Positions 54,862-63,815 of a stretch of 64,000 nt of DNA are shown one piece after another. Position numbers and translations under genes: made by a program. The notes under the pieces are model-generated. The model was not told the origin of the DNA and searched no databases. It was given only the letters and a program-made list of their open reading frames with translations. The DNA lies in the NCBI GenBank assembly GCA_002009975.1, contig MTLP01000036.1, positions 1 to 64,000 of the forward strand, read 5' to 3'. Positions within the stretch are counted from its first letter, which is position 1; each line of letters begins with the position of its first letter. The stretch comes from Thermococcus sp. JdFR-02. Lineage in GTDB: Archaea; Methanobacteriota_B; Thermococci; Thermococcales; Thermococcaceae.

Positions 54862-55425
54862 TTATTTCAGCTTTTGTTTGAGATACCAAATTTTCGCGCT
54901 CTCTTCTACCAGTTCTGCTTTATAATAAGCTTCTCTAAGCGACTTTCCAACTGTAACTATGCCGTGTCTTTCTAAAATTACAGCATCATGCTTTTTCATA
55001 TATTTTGCAACCTCTTTTGCCAATTCCTCACTCCCCGCAGGCTTAAAAGGAATTATGGGAATTTTTTTGAGGTAAATCTCAGCTTCTGGTGTAATTATTG
55101 GAAGATCCTCTTTTAGAAGTATAGATGCTGTAATTGAATAGGGTGGATGGAGATGGGCAATAGCTTTTACATCTGCCCGTTCTTTGTAGGTAAACAAGTG
55201 CAATCTCCATTCAGAAGAAGGTCTAACTTCGCTCAATTGTCTTCCCTCTAAATCAATAACTGAAACTTGTTCCAAGTTCAAATCATCCATAATAGAGCCG
55301 GTAGCTTTTATGAAAATTTTATTTCCAAACTTTATGCTTAAATTACCTCCAAAAGCTGCTGTTAATCCCCTTTCATGTGCTAAATGTGAATATTTAACGA
55401 GGAGAGATTTAATTAATCGGCTCAT
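54862..55425 (-). CDS. Class II aldolase/adducin family (fuculose-phosphate aldolase-like)
   Basis: A 187-residue zinc aldolase. GLTAAFGGNLSIKFGNKIFIKATGS is the substrate loop (G-G-N-x-S). HLHPPYSI gives two Zn His; ITPEAEIYL carries the usual acid; VILERHGIVTVGKSLREA gives the third His. It splits or joins small sugar phosphates, perhaps in ribulose/fuculose phosphate metabolism. The start overlaps the preceding gene stop by 4 bases. Confidence 0.86.
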   Translation of the reverse strand: MSRLIKSLLVKYSHLAHERGLTAAFGGNLSIKFGNKIFIKATGSIMDDLNLEQVSVIDLEGRQLSEVRPSSEWRLHLFTYKERADVKAIAHLHPPYSITASILLKEDLPIITPEAEIYLKKIPIIPFKPAGSEELAKEVAKYMKKHDAVILERHGIVTVGKSLREAYYKAELVEESAKIWYLKQKLK

Positions 55426-56012
55426 TCTTTATCCTCCTTAACCTTAATCCCAAATCCACAAGAGCCACAGTAAGCAAAGTCTTCTTTCCAAGCTAAATCA
55501 TCCGCACCACAGATTGGGCAAACGTTAAGCTTTCCGCTTTCCTTCCATCTTCTACAATTTTCCCTATCAATAACTAAAACAACGCCTTCTTTCTCTTCTT
55601 CAAAATGACCAAGCACGGGATAGCTTTTCAGCTCAAAACTTTTGTCATCAATTATAATGGGCTCTAAACCAATATTTCCCTCAAACTCAAATTCATTTGC
55701 TGGAACAATCTCAACGACAAATGATTCAATCTTCTTGTCATGATAGGTTAAGATCTCCAGAGCATCACTCAACTCCCCGCTTGAGGATATAATATCAATT
55801 ATCAAGTGCTCCCTCTTTGGAAAAGTTAGGGTTATGACGAAATTCCCTCTGTGAATTGCCAATCCTCTATCTAAGCAAATTTCTTCAAAGTATAGTCCTT
55901 TCAAGAACTCCCTAACTTCATCCCCGCTTGGAAGCTTCTTATTCCTAACGATAAACTCCCCAATCCATTTAGCCAAAGGAATTGCAAGCATCAAAGGTTC
56001 ATATATTATCAT
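55422..56012 (-). CDS. Zinc-ribbon hypothetical protein
   Basis: 196 residues. A helical start (PLMLAIPLAKWIGEFIVRNKKLPSGDEVREFLKG) is followed by beta-rich middle segments. The C-terminal rubredoxin-like zinc ribbon is CPICGADDLAWKEDFAYCGSCGFG. No family recognised. Translationally coupled to the aldolase gene (ATGA overlap). The ATG at 56012 follows GGTGAT. Confidence 0.65.
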   Translation of the reverse strand: MIIYEPLMLAIPLAKWIGEFIVRNKKLPSGDEVREFLKGLYFEEICLDRGLAIHRGNFVITLTFPKREHLIIDIISSSGELSDALEILTYHDKKIESFVVEIVPANEFEFEGNIGLEPIIIDDKSFELKSYPVLGHFEEEKEGVVLVIDRENCRRWKESGKLNVCPICGADDLAWKEDFAYCGSCGFGIKVKEDKE

Positions 56013-56139
56013 CGAAATCACCATTTAATCTTGAGACTAGGAGTTTTTAAAGTGTATGGATACAGCAACAGAAAAAAGCTTGAGATTTCAGGTTCTTCAA
56101 TTCAAAAGTATATGCAACGTATGGCTTCTTTTTACTACA

Positions 56140-56219
56140 AGGAGCCGATGTAGAAAGAAAGAGGAGTTAGGAAACAGAATTCCTTTAAGGGAGAAGTAAG
56201 AATCCTTCCTCTCCTGCCA
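56140..56219. repeat. GC-rich element, copy B
   Basis: Shares GAGCCGATGTAG plus AAGAAA, a middle hairpin (AGGAA...TTCCT), GTAAGA and the closing CTCTCCTGCC with copy A at 44669-44771, in the same order and strand. In this copy CTACA-N9-TGTAG pairs around the leading motif. A TATA-like AAAAGTATATGC about 30 bases upstream could make it a transcript. Confidence 0.5.
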
Positions 56220-56267
56220 CCAAAAAACACTTAAATTCTTTAGGCTAAACTAATTTTGGTGGGTTCG

Positions 56268-56738
56268 GTGGAAATTAGCAAAAGAGAGGAAGAATATTTG
56301 GAGGCAATGTACATACTTCACAAAAACAAGGGAATCATTAGGGTCAAGGACATTGCAAGAAGACTAAAAGTAAAGCCGCCAAGTGTGGTAGATGCTTTAA
56401 AAAAACTGAGTGAAAAGGGGTTGATTCAATACGAAAAGTACGACAGGATTTTGTTAACTGATGAAGGGAAGGAAATAGCGGAAAAGGTTTACTCAAAGCA
56501 TAAGCTCTTAATGAACTTTTTTATAGAAATTTTGGGAATTCCTCCTGACATAGCAGAAGAAGACGCTTGCCAATTTGAGCACCACATACACGATATAACT
56601 GCTCAAAGAATGAGGGAGTTTGCAAAATATATCCAAGAGCAATGTCCCTATGTTATAAAGCAGTTCATAAAAGAACATATAGAAAAGAGAAAATCAGAGG
56701 ACTCCTCCAAGATAGAGGAAGTAGGCAACGAACACTAA
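56268..56738 (+). CDS. DtxR/MntR-family metal-dependent regulator
   Basis: 156 residues. The N-terminal winged helix is EEEYLEAMYILHKNKGIIRVKDIARRLKVKPPSVVDALKKLSEKGL. The dimerisation/metal domain has DACQFEHHIHDITAQRM, where E-H-H-x-H-D is the usual metal site plus Cys. It lacks the SH3-like domain of long DtxR. It probably controls Fe or Mn homeostasis. The GTG at 56268 follows GGTGGG. Its 3' end overlaps the convergent permease gene by 45 bases. Confidence 0.88.
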   Translation: MEISKREEEYLEAMYILHKNKGIIRVKDIARRLKVKPPSVVDALKKLSEKGLIQYEKYDRILLTDEGKEIAEKVYSKHKLLMNFFIEILGIPPDIAEEDACQFEHHIHDITAQRMREFAKYIQEQCPYVIKQFIKEHIEKRKSEDSSKIEEVGNEH

Positions 56739-58016
56739 AGCCAGCACATAAAGCAATGGATGCACTTCTTTTCCTCTTCCACTTAAAGCCTTAATTATTG
56801 CATAGCTTATGAATCCCATTCCAATACCGTCGGCTATTGAATAGGTGAATGGTATTGTTACCAAAACCAAGAAAGCTGGAATTGCTTCTGTTGGATCATC
56901 AAAGTCTACTCCTCTAATAGCACTTAGCATGTAGTAACCTACTATTATTAAAGCTGGTGCTGTTGCGTAAGCTGGAATTATAGCTGCTATTGGTGAAACT
57001 AGAAGACCAATTACTAAGAAAAGCAAACCTGTAACTAAAGCCGTCATTCCTGTTCTTCCACCTTCTTCAATTCCAGCAGCACTCTCGATGTAGGTTGTAA
57101 CCGTTGAAGTTCCAAACATTGCACCCATTGTTGTTCCAACAGCATCGGTAAGCAAGATTTTCTCTGCATCTGGTATTTTTCCATCCTTTGTCAAAAAGCC
57201 AGCTTTTGCACTCAATCCAGTTATTGTTCCTAAAGTATCGAAGAAATCAACCATAAAGAAGGCAAACACAACACCAATTGCTCCAACGTTGAAGAGCCCC
57301 TTTAAATCCATCTTTAAGAATGTGTAACTCAGGGTTGGGAGTGCAAAGATTTTCTCTGGTGCTGGTGTAACTCCTAATACAATCCCAATTATTGTGGTTG
57401 TGAGGATTGAAATTAGCAAAGCACCCTTTATTCTCCTAGATATTAGGATTCCAGCGAAGAAAAGTCCAAATAGTGCTAACCAAAGCTCGGGTGTTTTGAA
57501 GTTTTCGACACCTAGGGTTATTAGGGTTGCTGGATGATCAACGACAATTCCAGCTTCTTCCATACCAATGATGGTTAGGAATAAACCAATTCCAGCACCG
57601 ATTGCATACTTTTGAGAAAGAGGTATTGCATGAATTATTGCACTTCTGACCTTTGTTAGAGAAAGCACTATGAAAATTATACCCTCAACAAAGACTGCCG
57701 CTAACGCAACTTGCCAGCTATAACCCATTCCTAAAACAACACCGTAAGTAAAGTAAGCGTTTAAACCCATTCCTGGCGCTAAGGCAAAGGGCTTTTTCGC
57801 ATACAAAGCCATCATTATCGTTGCTAGTCCAGCGGATAAAGCCGTTGCAGTGACTAAAGATGGAACAGCTTCTTTTCCAATTGCATCACTTAAAATCGCT
57901 GGGTTTACAAAAAGAATATATGCCATTGTCATGAAAGTTGTAATACCTGCCAAGACCTCTGTTCTCATGTCCGTGCGATGCTCATCAAATTTAAAATATT
58001 CTGAAAACCAGCTCAT
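56694..58016 (-). CDS. NCS2 (AzgA-type) purine permease
   Basis: A 440-residue, 14-helix nucleobase permease. The N-terminus has RTEVLAGITTFMTMAYILFVNPAIL, and PGMGLNAYFTYGVV follows. FFMVDFFDTLGTITGLSAKAG and GTSTVTTYIESAAGIEEGGRTG are the AzgA motifs. It imports adenine, guanine or hypoxanthine with a proton. The ATG at 58016 follows GGAGGTG. A single gene with its own promoter. Confidence 0.9.
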   Translation of the reverse strand: MSWFSEYFKFDEHRTDMRTEVLAGITTFMTMAYILFVNPAILSDAIGKEAVPSLVTATALSAGLATIMMALYAKKPFALAPGMGLNAYFTYGVVLGMGYSWQVALAAVFVEGIIFIVLSLTKVRSAIIHAIPLSQKYAIGAGIGLFLTIIGMEEAGIVVDHPATLITLGVENFKTPELWLALFGLFFAGILISRRIKGALLISILTTTIIGIVLGVTPAPEKIFALPTLSYTFLKMDLKGLFNVGAIGVVFAFFMVDFFDTLGTITGLSAKAGFLTKDGKIPDAEKILLTDAVGTTMGAMFGTSTVTTYIESAAGIEEGGRTGMTALVTGLLFLVIGLLVSPIAAIIPAYATAPALIIVGYYMLSAIRGVDFDDPTEAIPAFLVLVTIPFTYSIADGIGMGFISYAIIKALSGRGKEVHPLLYVLALVFVAYFLYLGGVL

Positions 58017-58097
58017 TTTCACACCTCCTTAATTGACTTAAACTTGTTTAAAATTGAGAAATATTTAAGCTTTTTCAACAAATTTTTGTTAATAAAC

Positions 58098-59117
58098 TCA
58101 TTTAAGAACAGTGATGTCCTTTGGAAGAATCTCTATTTTAATGACATCTGGCATGGCATGAACCTCAAAAGGAAGCTCATTTAAGAAGCGTTCTGCAATA
58201 ATCTCCTGCCCACTAATTTCCAATTTAAGCCTAATTCTCCCCGGAAGGAGTTCATACCCAATAACCTTTGCTGGTATGCCCTCTTTAGATATTAAAACAC
58301 TTTCAGGTCTGAAGAATATCTTAGCCTTTCCCTCTCTGGTCGTTTCAACTTTAAGGAAGTAATCATCAACAAAGGCTTTCTTGCCTTTAATCTCAACCTC
58401 AAGAATATTTGAGAGACCCAAAAACTTAGCAACAAATTCTGTCTTTGGCTTGTAGTAGAGCTCCAAAGGTTCTCCTACTTGCTCAATTCTACCAATGCTC
58501 ATTACAGCGATTCTATCGCTTATTGCCATTGCTTCCTCTTGATCATGGGTAACGTAAATGGTCGTTATTTTAAGTTCTCTCTGAATCCTCTTTATTTCCC
58601 CTCTAAGCCTTTCCCTAATTTTTGCATCCAAGTTTGAGAGGGGCTCGTCTAAAAGGAGAAGCTCAGGTTCAATTACCAAAGCTCTCGCCAATGCAACCCT
58701 TTGCTGTTGCCCACCACTAAGCTGCTCTGGATAGCGATTCTCAAAACCACTCAACCCTACAAGTTCCAATGCCCATTTCACCTTTCTCTTTATCTCTTCC
58801 TTAGAAAACCCTCTCATCTCAAGACCAAAGGAGATGTTTTTAAACACCGTCATGTGAGGAAATAAAGCATAGTCTTGAAAGACAATCCCAACATTCCTCT
58901 CATAAGGAGGGATTTCATTCACAACTTTATCATTAAATATAACCTCCCCCTTATCAGGCTTTTCAAATCCAGCAATTATCCTTAAGGTGCTTGTTTTTCC
59001 GCAGCCGCTTGGCCCTAAGAGAGTTAAGAATTCGCCTTCTTTAACCTCTAATCTATTAATCTCTAATTTAAAATCCCCCTGAATCCAGAGAATATTCCTC
59101 AGCTCAACCTTCACCAT
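58098..59117 (-). CDS. ABC importer ATPase (Fe/thiamine/sulfate-type)
   Basis: A 339-residue ATPase: Walker A GPSGCGKTST, signature LSGGQQQRVALARA, Walker B LLLLDEP, switch VTHDQ, and a C-terminal TOBE-like domain with FFRPESVLI. It belongs to the FbpC/ThiQ/PotA-like group. It overlaps the permease gene by 7 bases. No solute-binding protein gene is next to the pair. Confidence 0.88.
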   Translation of the reverse strand: MVKVELRNILWIQGDFKLEINRLEVKEGEFLTLLGPSGCGKTSTLRIIAGFEKPDKGEVIFNDKVVNEIPPYERNVGIVFQDYALFPHMTVFKNISFGLEMRGFSKEEIKRKVKWALELVGLSGFENRYPEQLSGGQQQRVALARALVIEPELLLLDEPLSNLDAKIRERLRGEIKRIQRELKITTIYVTHDQEEAMAISDRIAVMSIGRIEQVGEPLELYYKPKTEFVAKFLGLSNILEVEIKGKKAFVDDYFLKVETTREGKAKIFFRPESVLISKEGIPAKVIGYELLPGRIRLKLEISGQEIIAERFLNELPFEVHAMPDVIKIEILPKDITVLK

Positions 59118-60736
59118 ATCTCCTCACCAATCCTCTCGATTATTATAAAGCTGATAGCACTTATTACCATTAGGATAACCGAAAGAGCAGAGGCACTTCC
59201 CCACTGACGGGCACCTAAAAAGCGGTATATCGCTATCGTTATTGTTGTGTACTCTGGTTGGTAAAGCATGTAAGTTGCCCCCAATTCAGCAATACTCATT
59301 GCAAAAGCGAAGATCGCTCCAACTATAATTCCACCTAAAGCTAAAGGAAGCTCAACCCTTAGAAATGCTTTCCATTCCTTTGCTCCCAAACTTAATGCTG
59401 CTTCCTTTAAATTGGGTCTTATTTTCTTTAAAACTGCTGAAATTGCTCTCAGCACAAAAGGATATGCAATTATAGTGTGAGCAAAGACTATTAGATACCA
59501 AGTTCCCAAAAGCTCTAAAGGCGGTTTGTGGAAAGTCCTTATGTAACCTAAACCTAAAGTTATTGCTGAAGAACCTAGGGGGAGCATTACCAATGTGTCA
59601 AAGATGTTTTTGCCTTTAAACTGCCATCTATGAAGGACATAAGCTACAATTAAAGCTAAAAGCGTTGAAAGAATAATGGTTGTAAATCCAAATAGGAGGG
59701 AGTTTCTAATGGCTATCATAGTGCTTGCACCAAAAATTGGGTTGTATCTTTTGCTGAAGACTCTTCTATACCACTCCAGACTAAAAGTGCCTTGGTAGAT
59801 AAGAGAATCATACAAAACTGCCAAAAGAGGCGAAATTATAAAGATAAAGACTATCAAAGAGTAAAAAATTATTAAAAGTCCCCTAAGACTTAGCAATTCC
59901 TTAAAATCAAGCTTTTTTGGAGTTCTAAATATTCTCTGCTCTTCAGCTTTTGCATACAAATCAAGGCTCTTTATGTAGAAGTACATAAAAATAAAGCTCA
60001 GGGTTATTTGGATTATCGCTAAAGCAGAGCCGACCTTGAAGTTCAAAAGGGTCATTATTGAGGTAAAGATATCAACCTCTATCGTTGCATATTTGTAACC
60101 GCCTAAAATCAGAGGAATTGAGAAGCTTAAAAAGCAGAAGATGAAAGTTAACATTGAAGATGCAAATATGCCCGGCATGAGCATTGGGAGTGTGACTTTT
60201 CTAAAAAGTGTAAATCCCCTGGCACCTAAGCTCATAGCCATCTCTTCATAGTGAGGATTCACGCGTTGCCAAAGGGAAGAAACCATTCTAACAACAACTG
60301 GAAAGTTGTAAAAAGCGTGAGCTAACAAGATGGCTTTCCAATTATAGAGTATCTCCAAATCTCTTCCAATTAGTTGAGTAAAGAAGCCTTGCTTTCCAAA
60401 GAGCAAGATAAAGCCCAAAGCAACCATAATGCTTGGCATGACAAATGGGACCGTTAATATTGCTTTTAAAAATCTCTTTCCTGGAAATTCGTATTTAGCA
60501 AAGATATAAGCCCCTGGAAGACCTAGGATTAGAGTTAAGAGTGTAGAACCCAAAGCTTGCTTTATTGTAAATAGAATTATCCCCCTGTGATAACTGCTAG
60601 AGAGAACTTCTATGAGATATTTTAGGGTAAAACCATTGTCCCAAAGCCCTTCATGGATTATGCTCACCAAAGGGAGGTAGAAAAATAGCGTCAGGAAGAT
60701 TAATGGGAATATAAGGATTATTTTTGCACCTCTCAT
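59111..60736 (-). CDS. ABC importer fused double permease (FbpB/ThiP type)
   Basis: 541 residues made of two homologous six-helix halves, each with an EAA loop: YEEMAMSLGARGFTLFRKVTLP (about 180) and LKEAALSLGAKEWKAFLRVELP (about 450). This fused architecture occurs in Fe(III), thiamine and phosphonate importers. No ribosome binding site before the ATG. A TATA box (ATTTATAAAA, near 60757-60766) is about 25 bases upstream, so the mRNA is probably leaderless. Confidence 0.87.
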   Translation of the reverse strand: MRGAKIILIFPLIFLTLFFYLPLVSIIHEGLWDNGFTLKYLIEVLSSSYHRGIILFTIKQALGSTLLTLILGLPGAYIFAKYEFPGKRFLKAILTVPFVMPSIMVALGFILLFGKQGFFTQLIGRDLEILYNWKAILLAHAFYNFPVVVRMVSSLWQRVNPHYEEMAMSLGARGFTLFRKVTLPMLMPGIFASSMLTFIFCFLSFSIPLILGGYKYATIEVDIFTSIMTLLNFKVGSALAIIQITLSFIFMYFYIKSLDLYAKAEEQRIFRTPKKLDFKELLSLRGLLIIFYSLIVFIFIISPLLAVLYDSLIYQGTFSLEWYRRVFSKRYNPIFGASTMIAIRNSLLFGFTTIILSTLLALIVAYVLHRWQFKGKNIFDTLVMLPLGSSAITLGLGYIRTFHKPPLELLGTWYLIVFAHTIIAYPFVLRAISAVLKKIRPNLKEAALSLGAKEWKAFLRVELPLALGGIIVGAIFAFAMSIAELGATYMLYQPEYTTITIAIYRFLGARQWGSASALSVILMVISAISFIIIERIGEEIW

Positions 60737-61021
60737 TGCAACCGTTATTATTGGGTTATGTGTTTTTATAAATGCTTAGTTCTGCTTAGAGCCCTAAAAG
60801 TGATGGACGTTTTTGACCCATGATGTACATTCTTTGCTTATATTCCAAATGAATACACATGAAGTAAAGTATATAAACACCTCTCATCAATACACCCCAG
60901 TGATGTATGAGCTTGATTTCACGTATATAAATTTCATCAAAAATGTTTCGGGGGATAGAAATTCAAATTGAATAATGTTTCAAATCCAAGGTGGATTAAA
61001 GAAGATTTGGGGGAATAATCA
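60737..61021 (+). promoter_or_regulatory. Divergent promoter region ahead of hydrogenase operon
   Basis: 285 gene-free bases. Two plus-strand TATA boxes, TATATAAA near 60870-60877 and TATATAAA near 60924-60931, precede the operon. Between them is ATACA-N9-TGTAT (60890-60908). The left end carries the leaderless promoter of the ABC permease. No SurR-type GTT-N3-AAC site recognised. Confidence 0.5.
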
Positions 61022-62938
61022 ATGGCGGATCTAATATTATTAGTCCCAGCTGGAATATTAATAGCTACACTGTTGTTAGGACTTGCTGGAAAGGGGAGAA
61101 CATCTCTCTACTTGAGCAACATTCTCTCAGCAATTTCCTCATTGTCAATCTGTTATGTAGCGTTTTTAGGTTTTAAGAAGAGCTTAGAACTGAAATTCCA
61201 AATATACAGCTCATCTTCAATAGTGTCCTCACTAAACTGGCTCATCTTAAGGGTTGATTCACTCTCCGCATTTTTCCTTTTGATTTTGGGGGTTTTGGGA
61301 TTTTGTGCCTCTCTCTATGGCATAAAATACATGGAGCACTATTTAAATAAGGGGAATGTTAAAGCCTACAACTTTAACTACCCAATCTTTCTCCTAACAA
61401 TGTATCTTGTCCTAATATCTTGGGACCTACTTTGGTTCATAATCTTCTGGGAGTTAATGTCGTTCTTTTCCCAATTCCTAGTTGCATTTGAAAGAAGCAA
61501 TGAAAAAGCCATTAAAGCTGCTTTCAAATACTTCTACATGACAAAGGCTGGAGCAGAGTTCTTAGTTTTAACAATAGTAGCTGTGACATTAAAGGTCACC
61601 AACTTTAATGCAAATTATTCTGAGATTGCAAGACTATTGCCTCTCTATCTACAAAGCAATCCATCAACCCTCTATTTCTTAACTTTCGCTTTATTGATTG
61701 GATTTGGAGTTAAAGCTGCTATGATTCCCTTACACTCTTGGCTCCCAGATGCTCACCCTGAAGCCCCAAGCAACGTTTCAGCTTTGCTTAGTGGCGCTAT
61801 GATAAAGCTTCCAATTTATATGCTCTTTAGGTTCTTTTTGACTTTCTTCCCCAAGGATACAAGCATAGGACTAATAATTGCTTTCTTTGGCGCAATAACG
61901 TTGTTTTTCAGCATAATGTACGCTTTGCTTCAAGATGATTCCAAACGTTTACTTGCCTTCTCAAGTATTGACAACATAGGTTACATTCTCTTACCCTTTG
62001 GCGCTGGATTATACTTAATCGCCATAGGAAACGAGTTTTTAGGAGCAGTTGCCTTGATTGCATCGCTTTACCACACGATAAACCACGCATTTTTCAAAGG
62101 ATTGCTCTTTTTAACAGCTGGTTCAGTTGCTTATGAAACCGGGAGCAGAGACTTGAATTACTTAGGTGGACTAGCAAAGCAAATGCCCTTAACGGCTTTT
62201 ACAGCTTTAATAGGATCTCTATCAATAGCAGGAATGCCACCTTTAAATGGATTTGTCAGCAAATGGCTTATCTACGTTTCAACTCTTTCAACTCCAGCAA
62301 CTTCACTCTTTGGAATAATAGCTCTCTTCATAAGTGCCGTAACTTTAGCAGCTTTTGTTAAATATTTCACAACAATATTTACAAGACCTCCCTTAGAAGA
62401 AATCAAAGCTAAAGAAGTTCCTTTCCTAATGTGGAGCTCTCAAATGCTTTTAGCATTACTATGTATTCTCTTTGGTGTTTATCCATTCTTACCCCTTAAA
62501 CTCACCAGTTCAGCCTTAAATTCAGTTGGAGTACAAATCGAATTAGCTAAGCTTACGATATTTCCATCAATAGTTGTTCCAAAAACTGGAAGCTTTTCAC
62601 CAATCATAATATTCGCCTTCCTACTTATCGCAACAGCAATCTTGGTCTTACTGATCCCAACAAGGGGCAAGGAGATGTCAACATGGAGCTGTGGAAGCAA
62701 AGAAAAGCTTAATGCAAGAATTCCTTCGAATGCCTACTATATGGACTTTAAAGAAGAATTTAGCGAAGTTTATAAGCTTGGTGACTCAAGCAAAGCCTTA
62801 ATGGAAAAAGCTCTGAAATTTGGAAGAAAGCTTGGATTGAGGTTTGAAGTTCTATCTTACAATTTAGACTCAATGCTCTTTGGTGCAATGCTCCTGATAG
62901 TTCTTTTAGTAATTCTTTTAGGAGGTGTTAGCCTATGA
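61022..62938 (+). CDS. Group 4 hydrogenase membrane subunit HyfB-like (NuoL/MrpA antiporter type)
   Basis: 638 residues, about 15 membrane helices. Antiporter-type core: FWELMSFFSQFLVAFE (essential Glu in helix 5), LIGFGVKAAMIPLHSWLPDAHPEAPSNVSALLSGAMIKLP and LYHTINHAFFKGLLFLTAGS (conserved Lys/His). A C-terminal segment with WSCGS precedes a last helix. It is closest to HyfB/CooM-type subunits of formate- or CO-linked hydrogenases and pumps H+ or Na+. It ends in an ATGA overlap with the next gene. Confidence 0.85.
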   Translation: MADLILLVPAGILIATLLLGLAGKGRTSLYLSNILSAISSLSICYVAFLGFKKSLELKFQIYSSSSIVSSLNWLILRVDSLSAFFLLILGVLGFCASLYGIKYMEHYLNKGNVKAYNFNYPIFLLTMYLVLISWDLLWFIIFWELMSFFSQFLVAFERSNEKAIKAAFKYFYMTKAGAEFLVLTIVAVTLKVTNFNANYSEIARLLPLYLQSNPSTLYFLTFALLIGFGVKAAMIPLHSWLPDAHPEAPSNVSALLSGAMIKLPIYMLFRFFLTFFPKDTSIGLIIAFFGAITLFFSIMYALLQDDSKRLLAFSSIDNIGYILLPFGAGLYLIAIGNEFLGAVALIASLYHTINHAFFKGLLFLTAGSVAYETGSRDLNYLGGLAKQMPLTAFTALIGSLSIAGMPPLNGFVSKWLIYVSTLSTPATSLFGIIALFISAVTLAAFVKYFTTIFTRPPLEEIKAKEVPFLMWSSQMLLALLCILFGVYPFLPLKLTSSALNSVGVQIELAKLTIFPSIVVPKTGSFSPIIIFAFLLIATAILVLLIPTRGKEMSTWSCGSKEKLNARIPSNAYYMDFKEEFSEVYKLGDSSKALMEKALKFGRKLGLRFEVLSYNLDSMLFGAMLLIVLLVILLGGVSL

Positions 62939-63813
62939 ACTTTTTAGTTGTAATCAACATCCTCTTTGCTTTAATCTTTGCACCTTTATTTGATGGTTTT
63001 GAAAGAAAAGTTAAAGCTCGCCTACAGAACAGACAGGGACCGAGTATTTTTCAAACGTGGTGGGACTTAATAAAGCTATTTAAAAGACCGCCAGTAATTC
63101 CAAGCGATTCCATAAAACGTCTCTATATTTTAGCACCATACATAACATTTACAGCGGTTTTAACAGCTTATCTTATAGTCCCAACCCTGCTTCCACAATC
63201 GCTCAACTTTGCTGGGGACTTCATACTTGTAATCTATCTCATAAGCTTGGCAACGCTGATATTTTCACTTGGAGCCTTCTCCTCTGGAAATCCATACGCT
63301 CAATTAGGGTCAAATAGAGAGGTATCTTTACTGATGAGTGAAGAATTAGTTTTAGCTTTTGTTGTAGGGATTTTGGCTTTAATAGGGAGAAGCTTAAGCT
63401 TTGAAATTCTATTTCCTCTGCCACTGAAAGTTTCGTCAATCCTTGGATTAGCGTTGCTTTTTGTTGTAATCTATGTCTCAAGTGCAAGGATTCCCTTTGA
63501 CATTCCAGAAGCAGAGCCAGAAATAATTGAAGGTCCTCTAATAGAATACAGCGGCAAGCACTTAGCTTTACTTGAATACTCCATCTATCTAAAGCGCTTT
63601 TTGCTCTACAGCTTGTTCTTAAACTTCATACTTCCAAAGGAGACAACAATTAGAACTGGAGGGTTTTTACTTGGACTTATAGTCCTGTCTATAGTTTACT
63701 CGTCTTTGGAAGCATATTATGGCAGATTCAGACTTGACCAAGCAATTAAATTAATGAAAAAGCTTTCAGCTGTGGCATTAGTTGCTTGGCTTATAGCTCT
63801 CATGGGGTGGTAA
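62935..63813 (+). CDS. Group 4 hydrogenase membrane subunit HyfC-like (NuoH type)
   Basis: A 292-residue, eight-helix protein of the NuoH/HyfC/CooK family. FDGFERKVKARLQNRQGPSIFQTWWDLIKLFKRP is the conserved R-x-Q-x-R-x-G-P loop. IPFDIPEAEPEIIEGPLIEYSGKHLALLEYS is the acidic loop that couples to the hydrogenase module. It links redox chemistry to ion pumping. GGAGGTG lies inside the preceding gene. Confidence 0.9.
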   Translation: MNFLVVINILFALIFAPLFDGFERKVKARLQNRQGPSIFQTWWDLIKLFKRPPVIPSDSIKRLYILAPYITFTAVLTAYLIVPTLLPQSLNFAGDFILVIYLISLATLIFSLGAFSSGNPYAQLGSNREVSLLMSEELVLAFVVGILALIGRSLSFEILFPLPLKVSSILGLALLFVVIYVSSARIPFDIPEAEPEIIEGPLIEYSGKHLALLEYSIYLKRFLLYSLFLNFILPKETTIRTGGFLLGLIVLSIVYSSLEAYYGRFRLDQAIKLMKKLSAVALVAWLIALMGW

Positions 63814-63815
63814 AA

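Noticed and set aside
60955-61021. SurR site (GTT-N3-AAC) before the hydrogenase genes
   Set aside because: GTTTCGGGG and GTTTCAAAT do not satisfy the motif.
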